Part shown: positions 54,582 through 63,972 of the stretch, piece by piece
Layout of the letters: each line of letters starts with the position of its first letter
Numbering within the stretch: the first letter of the stretch is position 1
Origin: DASVTR01 sp036382855
GTDB taxonomy: Bacteria > Acidobacteriota > Blastocatellia > Pyrinomonadales > Pyrinomonadaceae
NCBI GenBank assembly: GCA_036382855.1
Contig: DASVPO010000011.1
Coordinates: 40,190-104,189, forward strand
Direction: 5' to 3'
DNA: 64,000 nt
The notes under the pieces: generated by a model
Told to the model about the DNA's origin: nothing
Databases searched by the model: none
Seen by the model: only the letters and a program-made list of their open reading frames with translations
Made by a program: the position numbers and the translations under genes

Positions 54582-55703
54582 ATGGCAACGACGAAAACGA
54601 AACAACGCGCGCCGCGCAAGAGTCCGGCTAAACGCAAGACTACGAAAAGCAAGAGCACGGCGATAGCGCGCAGGCCGCAGCCTTTGACGCTCGTGACGGG
54701 CGGGACAGGCTTTCTCGGCGCACACCTCGTCCGGCAGCTTGTTGACGACGGCGTAAAGAATTTGCGTGTGATGGCGACGAGCGTTCCCGCGTGGCTGCGA
54801 GAGTTGGGCGTGGAAGCAATCGAAGGCTCGATTACCAACCGCGAAGATGTGGCGCGTGCGGTTGAGGGCGTAGTTGAAGTTTATCATCTGGCGGGGCGCG
54901 TCTCGCGCGAGCAGGAGGATGCTCGTGAGATGTATGCCATACACGTTGACGGCACTCGTTACCTGTGCGAGGCGGCGCGTGCCGCTGGCGTTAAGTCAAT
55001 CGTGCTGGCTTCTTCGAGCGGAACGATTGCCGTCACGGAGAAGGGCGATGTCGTTCCAGACGAAGATTGGCAGCCGCCGCTGGAAATCATCTCGCGCTGG
55101 CCCTACTACGCGAGCAAGTATTATCAGGAACGCGCGGCGCTCGAAAACTTCGCGGGGCGCAACCAGCGGCTTATCATACTGAATCCGAGTCTGCTGCTCG
55201 GCCCCGGCGACGAGCGTCTGAGTTCGACTAAGGTCGTGCTCGATTTTCTGGCGCAGAAGATTCGCATGACGCCGACCGGCGGCCTGAGTTTTGTTGATGT
55301 ACGCGATGCGGCCGCAGCCTTTCGCGCGGCGATGAAGACTGGCCGGCACGGCGAGCGCTACCTGCTCGGCAGCGCCAACTGGACATTCAAAACATTCTTC
55401 GGGCGGCTCGAACGATTGACGAAGACGCCCGCGCCCAATTTTTCGCTGCCCTCCAAGCTGGCCGTGACGGGCGCAAAGCTTATCGGCGACCTCTGGCGGC
55501 AATGGAATCTAGCGCCGCCAGTGGAATCTGCTGCCGTCGAGATGGCCGAACACTTCTGGTATCTGGATGCGTCGAAGGCCGCAAGCGAGCTTGGCTTCAC
55601 ACCGCGCGACCCGGCAGAGACGCTGCAAGACACAGTGCAGTACGTGCGCGAAAACTTTCTCGGCAGCACGGCCTTCAAAAAGCAGGCTTCTTCCTTCGTC
55701 TAA
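54582..55703 (+). CDS. NAD-dependent epimerase/dehydratase (extended SDR)
   Basis: The start is the ATG at 54582; the longer frame only translates the upstream repeat. The 373-aa protein has a Lys/Arg-rich N-terminal tail (about residues 1-32, KTKQRAPRKSPAKRKTTKSK) before the Rossmann fold LTLVTGGTGFLGAHLVRQL. YHLAGRVSREQEDA, SSSGTIAV and the catalytic YYASKYYQE (YxxxK) follow. It resembles dihydroflavonol-reductase-like and HpnA-like oxidoreductases. Being adjacent to the reductase-ligase megaenzyme suggests a lipid substrate. No clear Shine-Dalgarno site is visible because the hairpin repeat abuts the start. Its end overlaps the convergent kinase gene by 4 bases. Confidence 0.85.
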   Translation: MATTKTKQRAPRKSPAKRKTTKSKSTAIARRPQPLTLVTGGTGFLGAHLVRQLVDDGVKNLRVMATSVPAWLRELGVEAIEGSITNREDVARAVEGVVEVYHLAGRVSREQEDAREMYAIHVDGTRYLCEAARAAGVKSIVLASSSGTIAVTEKGDVVPDEDWQPPLEIISRWPYYASKYYQERAALENFAGRNQRLIILNPSLLLGPGDERLSSTKVVLDFLAQKIRMTPTGGLSFVDVRDAAAAFRAAMKTGRHGERYLLGSANWTFKTFFGRLERLTKTPAPNFSLPSKLAVTGAKLIGDLWRQWNLAPPVESAAVEMAEHFWYLDASKAASELGFTPRDPAETLQDTVQYVRENFLGSTAFKKQASSFV

Positions 55704-56665
55704 ATCTTCTGCTGGGCTGGACAACGGATACTGAGCGCAGCGGGCAGAATTTCAAACGTTGCAGGCAGACGCCCCGGTAATTCGCCGTCCACTTCAATCG
55801 CAACTTTTTCATCAATTCGCGCAGGACGCGCCGAGAGCTTGCGCGCATGACCGTGTTGCACCTGAAGCATGTCGAGATGCTTGCCTAGATAGAGCTTCGG
55901 CGCATTCCTGATGATTTCAAAAGCATCCATGTCGCCGACGGAGATGATGTCGAAGCGGCTATCATCGAGCATGGCACCGGGCGCGATCTTCATCCCGCCG
56001 CCGAAGTAACGCGCGTTTGCGACGCAGAGATTCCTCACCGTTAAATGGCGTTCGGATTGTTCGTCCAATTGCACGCGGACTGCGGTCGCCGTCGTTTCCA
56101 GAGTTGTGCGAAGCGTTGCGAGGGCGAATGAGAGTTGGCCGCCGATTCTTTGCAGGCTGATGGATTGCAGCCAGCCGTCGCCCTCCCTTTTGACGCGCTC
56201 GATGATGGCCGGACTCATCCCAAAGGAAGCCACGCCTAGAAAGTATCTGGACTCATCAGAGCCCGCATAATTAACGTATGTCACGCGGCCCACGTCCATC
56301 CGTCGCGCGTGGCCCGTACGGAGCGCACGCGCTGCTGCCGCTGTCTTCGTCGGCAAGCTCAGGCTGCGACGAAAATCGCCGCCCGTTCCGCTCGGCAAGA
56401 CTCCAAGCTCTACATCCCTGCCGGATTCGAGGATGCCGTTGGCGACTTCCGAAATCGTGCCGTCGCCGCCGCAGGCAATAATCAGTCGCCTGCCTTCCGT
56501 CGCTCCCTCTGCGGCGAGTTTGCGGCCGTCGCCCGACTCTTTTGTGAAGACGCATGTGAACGGGCCGAAGTGTGTGCGCAGGTCGCTCGCCATCATGGGC
56601 CAGACGCTCTCCGTCGCGCCGCGCGCGGATGCAGGATTAACGATGACGAGCGGCAATGTTGACAT
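55700..56665 (-). CDS. diacylglycerol-kinase-family lipid kinase (YegS/LCB5 type)
   Basis: The 321-aa protein has the nucleotide-binding signature ACGGDGTISEVANGI (about residues 63-77) and the second family segment LPSGTGGDFRRSLSLP (about 89-104). A beta-rich C-terminal domain includes NARYFGGGMKIAPGAMLDDSRFD, described in part. Such enzymes phosphorylate diacylglycerol, sphingoid bases or similar lipids. It lies between an SDR and a PlsC gene, consistent with glycerolipid metabolism in this cluster. No membrane spans. No strong ribosome site. Confidence 0.9.
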   Translation of the reverse strand: MSTLPLVIVNPASARGATESVWPMMASDLRTHFGPFTCVFTKESGDGRKLAAEGATEGRRLIIACGGDGTISEVANGILESGRDVELGVLPSGTGGDFRRSLSLPTKTAAAARALRTGHARRMDVGRVTYVNYAGSDESRYFLGVASFGMSPAIIERVKREGDGWLQSISLQRIGGQLSFALATLRTTLETTATAVRVQLDEQSERHLTVRNLCVANARYFGGGMKIAPGAMLDDSRFDIISVGDMDAFEIIRNAPKLYLGKHLDMLQVQHGHARKLSARPARIDEKVAIEVDGELPGRLPATFEILPAALSIRCPAQQKI

Positions 56666-56737
56666 TAGAATACGGTGGCCCGCGACGAAAGAGACTGTAG
56701 CAACATGATTGCTTACAGCCGCTTCAGAATTCTTCGC

Positions 56738-57556
56738 TTATTTTGTCAGTTCCAGTCTCTCGCTGATTCTTCCCTTGAGCGCATACATGGCTCTGTCCTG
56801 TTCTCCGAGGGCGGCGATTTTCAACATCACGAAGTCGCCTATCTCTTTATAGGTGCGAACGTGGTCTTTCTTCGTCAGAAATTCTGAGAGGTCGAGCGGC
56901 TGACCGAAGTGTATACGGATGGGCTCGCCCTTCGTCCAGTTGCCTAGTATCTGTCGCGGCAGTTGGTTTCCGAGTCCGGCGATGAAGACGGGGATGACCT
57001 GCGGCGCGGCCGCTTTGATAAGCATGCCGACGCCGGGCTGCGCACGCAGAAAGGAGTACGGGTCGGAGTTGCGGTTGCGCGTGCCTTCCGGGTGAAAGCC
57101 TATGACGTGGCCCGCGCCTTCGCGGCAAAGGTGCGCCAGAAATCGCATCGAGTATTTATCGAAGGCACGCTTCTCGTTAGCGTAAAAGAATGGCGGATAC
57201 ATGGACCACCAGCCCATCAGCATGTTGACTAAAGAGCCGAGCGGCGATTGATAAAAGAAGCGCCCGCGCACGGGAAAGAAAAGCGCCTTTCGCCAACGCG
57301 TCCGGCGGAAGAGGACGGAGGACACAGTGTACATGTCGAAGAAAGAGCGATGATTGGCGACGAGCAGCAGCGGGCGCTCATGCGAGACGGCCTCAAGATG
57401 CTCAAGGCCGTAGACGTTCATCAGGTTGTAGGTGCAAAGTTGAATCCAGCCCGCGCCGATTGTGCGCTGGCAGAAGGTCCAGAAACGTTTCCAGCGCCCC
57501 TGATTCATACGGTGCGCGAGATGAAAGCAGAAGCGCTCCATCCTTGAGAGCACCAT
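56738..57556 (-). CDS. PlsC-type 1-acylglycerol-3-phosphate acyltransferase
   Basis: I start at the ATG at 57556 (272 aa). The longer frame begins inside a tandem repeat and adds MDIGHWTLDT, repeat-derived sequence. Motif I is VANHRSFFDMY (HxxxxD, about residues 65-74), with FFPVRGRFFYQS next. Motif III is FHPEGTRNRNSDPYSF and motif IV VIPVFIAGLGN. All acyltransferase motifs are intact. It should acylate lysophosphatidate or a related acceptor at the membrane. With the PlsC domain in the 50-54 kb megaenzyme, this cluster has two such activities. Confidence 0.87.
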   Translation of the reverse strand: MVLSRMERFCFHLAHRMNQGRWKRFWTFCQRTIGAGWIQLCTYNLMNVYGLEHLEAVSHERPLLLVANHRSFFDMYTVSSVLFRRTRWRKALFFPVRGRFFYQSPLGSLVNMLMGWWSMYPPFFYANEKRAFDKYSMRFLAHLCREGAGHVIGFHPEGTRNRNSDPYSFLRAQPGVGMLIKAAAPQVIPVFIAGLGNQLPRQILGNWTKGEPIRIHFGQPLDLSEFLTKKDHVRTYKEIGDFVMLKIAALGEQDRAMYALKGRISERLELTK

Positions 57557-57591
57557 GAGTTCTTCGCGCGCCGGTTCAGGAAATCTTTGCG

Positions 57592-57679
57592 TGTCCAATG
57601 TCCAATGTCCAATGTCCAACGTCTAAAATCATCAGCCCATCTTCGACTCTGGGCTCTGGACTTCGGACTTTGGACTTGA
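57592..57679. repeat. heptamer-repeat element (TGTCCAA family)
   Basis: Four tandem TGTCCAA-type heptamers (57592-57619, plus a CGTC remnant) face a right arm with TGGACTT/CGGACTT/TGGACTT units (57645-57679). The arms are only partly complementary. It lies between the PlsC gene and metH and starts just 2 bases after the metH stop. Confidence 0.8.
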
Positions 57680-57681
57680 AT

Positions 57682-60600
57682 TTAGTCAATCGAGAAGTAT
57701 TTCGCTTCCTCGTGATGAACGATAATCGCGGAGGTTGATTGCTCCGGCTCAAGCTGAAACTCTTCGGTCAACTCAACGTCAATCCGCGAAGGGTCAATCA
57801 ACTCGAAGAGCTTTGTCTGGTCTTCGAGGTTCGGGCAGGCCGGATAGCCGAAGCTGAAGCGCGAGCCTTGATAGCCCTGATGAAAGAGCTTTGTCATTTG
57901 CGCCGCATCGCGCCCGGCGATTCCCAGTTCCTCGCGCATGCGTTTGTGCCAGTATTCGGCCAGAGCTTCGGCAGTCTCCACGCTCAGGCCGTGGAAGTAT
58001 AGATACTCAGCGTAGTTGTCAGACTTAAACAACTCTTGCGAATATTCCGAAGCACGTCGTCCGACCGTGACTAGATGAAATCCTACAACGTCCGTGCGGC
58101 CCGAATCCCGCGCCGCGAAATAATCCGCGAGGCACAAATGTTTGCCATCGGGCTGACGCGGAAACGTGAAACGCAGGCGCTCCGTTCGTTCGTCCTCTCC
58201 GTAGATGATGAGGTCGTTGCCCTCCGACTGGCAAGGGAAATAGCCGTAGACCACCTGCGGCACGAGAAGGCGCTCACGCTTCGAGCGCTCCTTCAATTCT
58301 TCATAGACGGGCCGCACTTTCTCCGCAACCAACTGGTGATAATCTTCCGCAGAGCGCCTTCCCTGCTTGAATTGCCACTGCCCTTTGAAGAGCGCCGTCT
58401 CGTTGACGAAAGCAAACACGTCGTCAAGCGGAATCTCTTCAACGACGCGCGAGCCGTAGAAGGGAGCACGCGGAATCGGAGCGTTCGGATTAACGTCGGA
58501 ACGCTCCGTGTGTGTTGTATCGCCAGCGATTTTGACGACTGCACGCGGGCGCGTCTGTTTACGGATGCCGAGCTTGGCGTCTTCCCCGACTAAATCTTCC
58601 GCATCATCTGCTGCTGCCGCTCCGCCGTTTGAGCCTGCCTGCGCCGCACGAGCAGCGGCTTTATCTTCAGCGCGTGCGCTCTCGTCTTTCGCGCCGCCCG
58701 TCAAATCGTCCATCGTGTGCAGGCCCGCGAAAGCATCCTTCGCATAAACGAGCGTGCCCTTGTAGATGGAGCAGAGGTCGTCTTCGACGTAGCGACGTGT
58801 GAGCGCTGCGCCGCCGAGCACGACTGGAACGGTGATGCCGCGCTCGTTCATCACTTCGAGATTCTCTTTCATAATCAGCGTTGATTTGACGAGCAGGCCG
58901 CTCATGCCAATGGCGTCCGCGCCGTGCTCGTCGTAAGCGCTGAGAATGTTCTCGATGGTCTGCTTGATGCCGAGGTTAATCACCTTGTAGCCGTTGTTCG
59001 TCAGGATAATGTCAACGAGGTTTTTGCCTATGTCGTGGACATCGCCCTTGACGGTGGCGAGCACCATCGTTCCCTTAGCGGTCGCACCGCCCTTCTTCTC
59101 CATGAAGGGTTCAAGGAATTTGACGGCCGCCTTCATCACTTCCGCTGACTGCAACACGAAAGGCAACTGCATCTGCCCGCTGCCGAAAAGGTCTCCGACC
59201 ACGCGCATCCCTTCGAGCAGGATGGTGTTGATGATGTCGAGCGCGGAATATTTTTCGAGCGCGATTTTCAGTTGGTCTTCGAGGCCGATTTTCTCGCCGT
59301 CAATGATGTGGTTCTTGAGGCGTTCTTCGACCGGCAGGTTGCTCACGTCTTTCCTGGTGCTCTTGAGCGAGACGCCCTCGAAGAGTTTGGTAAACTCCGT
59401 GAGCGGGTCGTAGGTGCAGATGTCGCCGTCGAATTTGCGCTGGTCGTAGATAAGCTCGCGCGCCACGTCGCGCTCGCGCTCTCCGATGCGATTGAGCGGA
59501 ACAATCTTGCTCGCGTTAACGATTGCGGCATCGAGGCCCGCTTCCACCGCGTCGTGAAGGAAAACGGAATTCAAGACGACGCGCGAGGCCGGACTCAAGC
59601 CGAAGGAGATATTCGAGACGCCTAAGATTGTAAAGCAGCCGGGAAGCTCCGCCTTGATACGCTTAATCGCTTCGATTGTCTCAAGGGCGTTGCGGCGGTC
59701 TTCCTCGATGCCTGTCGAGATGGGCAGGGCCAGCGGGTCGAAGAAGATGTCGCCGGCCGGGATGCCATACTTCTCGGTCGCCTGCTCATAGGCGCGGCTT
59801 GCAATCCGCAATTTCCCTTCGGCGGTGCGCGCCATGCCCTCCTCGTCAATCGTTCCGATGACGACGCTCGCGCCGTACTCGCGCGCGAGTTCGAGCACTT
59901 TAGCGAAACGCGGCTCGCCGTCTTCGTAGTTAGTCGAGTTCAGAATACACTTGCCGCCCGCGTGTTCAAGCCCCGCTTCCATCTTCTGCCATTCGGTCGA
60001 ATCCAGCATCAACGGAATCTTCACGCTCGTCACCAGCCGCGAGGCCAGTTCGTGCATGTCTTTAACGCCGTCGCGCCCGACGTAGTCAACGTTAACGTCT
60101 AGGACGTGTGCGCCCTCGCGCTCCTGCTCGCGGGCCAAGGAGACGAGGCCGTCCCAATCTTCGGCGTTCAGGAGATCGCGCATCTTCTTCGAGCCGCTTG
60201 CATTCACGCGCTCGCCGACGATGAGAAACGACGTGTCCTGAACATACGGCTGCTGGAAGAAGATTGACGAAGCCGCAGGGACGAGACGCGCGTCGCGCTT
60301 GAGTGGTGTGACATCACGCACGGCTTCGGCGATGGCCTTCAGGTGCGCGGGCGTTGTGCCGCAGCAACCGCCGACGATTGTGACGCCGAAGTCTTTGACG
60401 AAGTGTAGAAGCTGCGCGCTGACGGTTTCGGGAGTCTCGTTATAGACGGTGTGGCCGCCGACGTTTTCCGGCAGGCCCGCGTTCGGAATCACGGAGACGG
60501 GCAAGGGTGAATTCTCGCAGAGATAGCGCACGTTCTCTGTCATGTGCTTCGGACCTGTGCCGCAGTTCATGCCGATGACATCAACGGGGAAGGGCGCGAG

Positions 60601-61233
60601 CGCCGTCAAGGCAGCGCCAATCTCCGTGCCGTTGAGCATCGTGCCCCACTGTTCTACAGTCACCTGCGCCATCACAGGCAGTCGCCGTTTAATCTCTTCG
60701 AAGTAGTCGAAGATGGCCGCGAGCGCCGCCTTCGTTTGCAGCAAGTCCTGGCAGGTTTCGACGAGCAGTATGTCAACGCCGCCGTCAACGAGGCCGCGTA
60801 CCTGTTCAAGATAGGCCGCCTTCAAATCCCTGAAAGAGATGTGGCCCAAGGAAGGCAGTTTTGTTCCCGGCCCCATGGAGCCAGCGACCCAGCGCGGCTT
60901 CTCTCTGGTCGAATAATCGGAGGCCACGCGCTTTGCCAGTTGGGCCGCCTTGAAATTCAACTCATAGGCGAGCGGCGCTATGTTGTACTCGGCAAGCACA
61001 ATCGAGGTCGAGCCAAACGAATTTGTCTCAACCACGTCGCAGCCGACCGCGAAAAAGTCTGCGTGAACTTTTTCAACCGCTTCGGGCTTGCTAACGAGTA
61101 GATACTCGTTACAGCCTTCGAGTTGCGGCCCGCCGAAATCGTCGGCCGTCAACTGCTGCGACTGAATGTTTGTGCCCATCGCGCCGTCGAAAACGATGAC
61201 GCGCTCCTTTAATACGTCAAGAAAATTACTCAT
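57682..61233 (-). CDS. metH: cobalamin-dependent methionine synthase
   Basis: MetH transfers a methyl group from methyltetrahydrofolate to homocysteine through cobalamin. The 1183-aa protein has the full order: homocysteine domain (about 1-320; zinc ligands Cys224 in MNCGTG and Cys290/Cys291 in GGCCGTTPAH), pterin-binding domain (about 345-610), cobalamin domain (about 645-880; His733 in DVHDIGKNLV) and activation domain (about 940-1183; FSFGYPACPNLEDQ). Between the last two is an Ala/Asp-rich linker of about 45 residues, longer and more acidic than usual. It is monocistronic, and GAGGA lies 12 bases before the ATG. No riboswitch is recognised upstream. Confidence 0.96.
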   Translation of the reverse strand: MSNFLDVLKERVIVFDGAMGTNIQSQQLTADDFGGPQLEGCNEYLLVSKPEAVEKVHADFFAVGCDVVETNSFGSTSIVLAEYNIAPLAYELNFKAAQLAKRVASDYSTREKPRWVAGSMGPGTKLPSLGHISFRDLKAAYLEQVRGLVDGGVDILLVETCQDLLQTKAALAAIFDYFEEIKRRLPVMAQVTVEQWGTMLNGTEIGAALTALAPFPVDVIGMNCGTGPKHMTENVRYLCENSPLPVSVIPNAGLPENVGGHTVYNETPETVSAQLLHFVKDFGVTIVGGCCGTTPAHLKAIAEAVRDVTPLKRDARLVPAASSIFFQQPYVQDTSFLIVGERVNASGSKKMRDLLNAEDWDGLVSLAREQEREGAHVLDVNVDYVGRDGVKDMHELASRLVTSVKIPLMLDSTEWQKMEAGLEHAGGKCILNSTNYEDGEPRFAKVLELAREYGASVVIGTIDEEGMARTAEGKLRIASRAYEQATEKYGIPAGDIFFDPLALPISTGIEEDRRNALETIEAIKRIKAELPGCFTILGVSNISFGLSPASRVVLNSVFLHDAVEAGLDAAIVNASKIVPLNRIGERERDVARELIYDQRKFDGDICTYDPLTEFTKLFEGVSLKSTRKDVSNLPVEERLKNHIIDGEKIGLEDQLKIALEKYSALDIINTILLEGMRVVGDLFGSGQMQLPFVLQSAEVMKAAVKFLEPFMEKKGGATAKGTMVLATVKGDVHDIGKNLVDIILTNNGYKVINLGIKQTIENILSAYDEHGADAIGMSGLLVKSTLIMKENLEVMNERGITVPVVLGGAALTRRYVEDDLCSIYKGTLVYAKDAFAGLHTMDDLTGGAKDESARAEDKAAARAAQAGSNGGAAAADDAEDLVGEDAKLGIRKQTRPRAVVKIAGDTTHTERSDVNPNAPIPRAPFYGSRVVEEIPLDDVFAFVNETALFKGQWQFKQGRRSAEDYHQLVAEKVRPVYEELKERSKRERLLVPQVVYGYFPCQSEGNDLIIYGEDERTERLRFTFPRQPDGKHLCLADYFAARDSGRTDVVGFHLVTVGRRASEYSQELFKSDNYAEYLYFHGLSVETAEALAEYWHKRMREELGIAGRDAAQMTKLFHQGYQGSRFSFGYPACPNLEDQTKLFELIDPSRIDVELTEEFQLEPEQSTSAIIVHHEEAKYFSID

Positions 61234-61707
61234 CTTTTGTTTTCATCCTCTGCCGGTCTGAGTATCCTTCGAGAGCGGGCCGTCACATAAATGAAGCCCC
61301 GCGCCTAACAACGCGGGGCTTTCCTTCTAAGAAGCCACTCTTGATTAGTCCTTCAGGAAGACTCGCCGAGCTGTTTAGCAGTTTATTTTAAGTGGCCGCA
61401 AGTTGCCTTAACTCACCACGTTTCTGAACCTGTATTGAAACACCGCTCTGTGGCCCGTGTCAAGATTGGGCAGGAAAACTAAGGATGAACGATGAGCGAT
61501 AAACTCTCAAGCAGCTTGCTTGTCATTACATTGTTCATCGCTCATCGTTCTCCTTTTTCCGAGCGTCAGGTCAAGATGTTTATGAGCGCTTTGCGACTGG
61601 AGGCCGGTTGTACATTGTGACGGGCGTTTCAGCCTTTGCCCCTCAATTGTTTTGTGCTACTTTCCCAGCCGGTTTACCAATTCTGTTCATCAACACAAAC
61701 CTTCCAG
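61234..61707. other. divergent intergenic region with two hairpins
   Basis: This 474-base stretch lies between metH and coaD. At 61294-61321 a 10-bp GC-rich hairpin (AAGCCCCGCG / CGCGGGGCTT, 8-base loop) lies in the metH leader. At 61487-61550 perfect 14-bp arms (GAACGATGAGCGAT / ATCGCTCATCGTTC) built from GATGAAC/GATGAGC heptamers enclose a 36-base loop with a CAAGC/GCTTG inner stem, followed by five T residues. I find no gene here. Confidence 0.65.
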
Positions 61708-62202
61708 ATGCGACGCGCGATTTATCCAGGCTCGTTTGACCCCATCACCAACGGACACCTGGACATCATCGCGCGCGGCTGCAAGCTCTTCGACGAGATT
61801 ATCATCGCTATTCTCGTCAACCCTGATAAGCGGCCTCTCTTTAGCATAGAGGAGCGGCGCGAAATGCTGACGGAAGTTTTAGTTGAGATTAAGCAGGGGC
61901 CGTGTCGTTTGCTGGTCGAAGATTTTCAGGGCCTGCTGGTCCACTATGCGCTTCAGCGGCAGGCCGATGCGATTGTGCGCGGCATTCGCGCCATCTCCGA
62001 CTACGAGTATGAGCTACAGATGGCCCTGATGAATCGCCGGCTTGAGCCGCGCATCGAGACGGTCTTTATGATGCCTGCCGAAGCCTACTCCTACGTCAGT
62101 TCCCGGCTCGTCAAAGAAGTCTTCCAGTTGGGCGGCGTGATTGACGGGCTTGTACCTGCGGTTGTGGCCGAGCGCATGAAGAAAAAGTTGGGCAGAACTT
62201 AA
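61708..62202 (+). CDS. coaD: phosphopantetheine adenylyltransferase
   Basis: CoaD adenylylates 4'-phosphopantetheine in coenzyme A synthesis. The 164-aa product from the ATG at 61708 has the nucleotidyltransferase motif YPGSFDPITNGHLDII at its start, VRGIRAISDYEYELQMA in the middle, and PAEAYSYVSSRLVKEVFQLGG near the end, with overlapping parts. Length matches the family (about 160 aa). An upstream extension to 61636 is unconserved. No strong ribosome site. Usually a core gene, it has no functional link to its neighbours here. Confidence 0.95.
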   Translation: MRRAIYPGSFDPITNGHLDIIARGCKLFDEIIIAILVNPDKRPLFSIEERREMLTEVLVEIKQGPCRLLVEDFQGLLVHYALQRQADAIVRGIRAISDYEYELQMALMNRRLEPRIETVFMMPAEAYSYVSSRLVKEVFQLGGVIDGLVPAVVAERMKKKLGRT

Positions 62203-62320
62203 GGCAGGCGAACCAATTGCCTCGCGTGTTATACTCGCCTCAAGCTCTACCAACTAACTGTGCGGGCGCTTCCATCCGTAAGCGCTACCGGCGAGAATGA
62301 GCAGGGGAGGTTTTCAGCTA

Positions 62321-62662
62321 ATGCCAAGAGGCGATAAATCCAGCTACACAGATAAACAGAAACGTCAGGCCGAGCACATCGAAGAGGGCTACGAACAGCG
62401 CGGCCTCTCGGAAGAGGAAGCAGAGCGTCGCGCCTGGGCCACCGTCAACAAGGCTTCCGGCGGCGGCAAAAAGAGCGGCTCTGGTCGCGGTCAAGCGGAG
62501 AATAAAGAACCATATAAGAAGGGCGGCAAAAAAGGCGGTAAGGCCAGCGGCTCGAAGAAGAGTGCGGCGAAAGGCGGCTCGAAAAAAAGTTCATCCAGGA
62601 AAGGCAGTTCAAAGAAAGGTAGCTCAAAGAAGGGAGCATCAAGGAAGGGCGGCTCTCGTTAA
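62321..62662 (+). CDS. basic low-complexity stress-type protein
   Basis: The first 55 residues (MPRGDKSSYTDKQKRQAEHI and RGLSEEEAERRAWATVNKAS) match a small family often labelled plasmid-stabilisation or general stress proteins. The rest is Lys/Gly/Ser repeats (KKGGKKGGK, SSKKGSSKKG), histone-H1-like and likely DNA- or RNA-binding. The ATG at 62321 is preferred because GGGGAGG lies 10 bases before it; an ATG at 62297 overlaps that site. It is 113 aa. The tail is built from short repeats and may vary in length. Confidence 0.78.
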   Translation: MPRGDKSSYTDKQKRQAEHIEEGYEQRGLSEEEAERRAWATVNKASGGGKKSGSGRGQAENKEPYKKGGKKGGKASGSKKSAAKGGSKKSSSRKGSSKKGSSKKGASRKGGSR

Positions 62663-62732
62663 GCTTCCTGAACGGCGCGGCGAGAGCCGAGGGGCTTGCG
62701 TTCACACTCACGCCGCGCTTCTTTCAACCTCA

Positions 62733-63941
62733 ATGACGAAACCTGCAACAGAAACATTTTCCATCTCCGACAACGTTGCGCGCATGCGCGCCTCTTCGAC
62801 GCTGGCTGCGATGCAGGAAGCAACGAAGATGCGCGCGGCGGGCGTTGACGTAGTTGACTTAGGAGCGGGCGAGCCTGATTTTGACACGCCGGAGAACATC
62901 AAGCGTGCGGCCGCCGAAGCGATGCGCGCGGGCCAGACCAAATATACGCCGACGGCCGGAACGCCTGCGCTTCAGCAGGCCATCATTGATTTTTACAAGC
63001 GTGAGTTCAAAGCGTCTTACGAGCCGTCGGAAGTAATGGCGACCAACGGCGGCAAGCAGGCCATCTTCAACGCCATCGTCTCGCTCGTCAATCCCGGCGA
63101 CGAAGTGTTGATTGTCAAACCCTACTGGGTGACGTTTCCTGAAATCGTCGTCTTCGCGCGCGCCACGCCCGTCTTCGTCGAAACCGAAGAGACCAACTTC
63201 CAATTAAACGCAGAGCAGGTTGCGCGCTCAATCACGCCGCGCACGAAGGCCATCATTCTCAACTCTCCCGGCAATCCTTCGGGCGCAGTGATTCCGCCAG
63301 CAGAGTTTGAGCGCATCATGCAGCTTCTGGATGAGCGCGGCATCTACGCTATCTCCGACGAATGTTATCTGCGTTTCGTCTATCCGCCCGCCGGTGTCTA
63401 CAGCGCCGCCACGCTCGCGCCTGCCCTGCGTTCAAGACTCTGCATCGCCGGTTCGTTTTCCAAGACCTACGCGATGACGGGCTGGCGCATGGGCTATTCG
63501 CTGGCGCGCCCCGAATGGACGCGCGCGATGCTCAGAGTGCAGGGCCATTCGACCAGCAACCCAAACTCCATCGCGCAGGCCGCGGCGACCGAAGCCCTCA
63601 ACGGCCCGCAGGAGTCAGTCGCAACGATGCTGGCCGAATACACTGCGCGCCGTGAGTGGCTGCTCAAGGCGCTCAGGGAGATACCGGGCTTCTGCTGCGC
63701 GCAGCCCGACGGCGCGTTTTATGCTTACCCGGATGTGCGCGGCTGTCTGAAGGGTGAAGTGAAAACTTCGGGCGAGTTTGCCGACCTGCTTTTGAAAGAC
63801 GAGCATACGGTCGTCACCGACGGCGCTGGCTTCGGCACGGAAGGCTTCATACGCATCTCTTACGCGACCTCGCTCGAACGCTTGCAGGAAGGCGTCCGCC
63901 GCATTCGCCGCGTTGCCGAAAAATTGAGCCGGAATTCTTAA
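62733..63941 (+). CDS. class I/II aminotransferase, aspartate aminotransferase type
   Basis: A PLP enzyme of fold type I, 402 aa from the ATG at 62733. An upstream extension of 57 residues is just another frame through the basic protein gene. Motifs: VVDLGAGEPDFDTPENI, KYTPTAGTPALQQAI, NSPGNPSGAV (cofactor Asn and Pro), ISDECYLRF and SFSKTYAMTGWRMGY with the PLP lysine. It resembles the bacterial Ib aspartate/prephenate aminotransferase group. It should interconvert an amino acid and its keto acid, most likely aspartate and oxaloacetate. A terminator hairpin follows at the window end. Confidence 0.93.
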   Translation: MTKPATETFSISDNVARMRASSTLAAMQEATKMRAAGVDVVDLGAGEPDFDTPENIKRAAAEAMRAGQTKYTPTAGTPALQQAIIDFYKREFKASYEPSEVMATNGGKQAIFNAIVSLVNPGDEVLIVKPYWVTFPEIVVFARATPVFVETEETNFQLNAEQVARSITPRTKAIILNSPGNPSGAVIPPAEFERIMQLLDERGIYAISDECYLRFVYPPAGVYSAATLAPALRSRLCIAGSFSKTYAMTGWRMGYSLARPEWTRAMLRVQGHSTSNPNSIAQAAATEALNGPQESVATMLAEYTARREWLLKALREIPGFCCAQPDGAFYAYPDVRGCLKGEVKTSGEFADLLLKDEHTVVTDGAGFGTEGFIRISYATSLERLQEGVRRIRRVAEKLSRNS

Positions 63942-63972
63942 CTGTCAAAGCTTCAAGGCGGAAAACAGAAGC

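Noticed and set aside
61234..61460. SAM or cobalamin riboswitch before metH
   Set aside because: One short string (ATCAAGAGTGG on the minus strand) resembles a SAM-I start, but the following conserved helices and the B12 box are absent.
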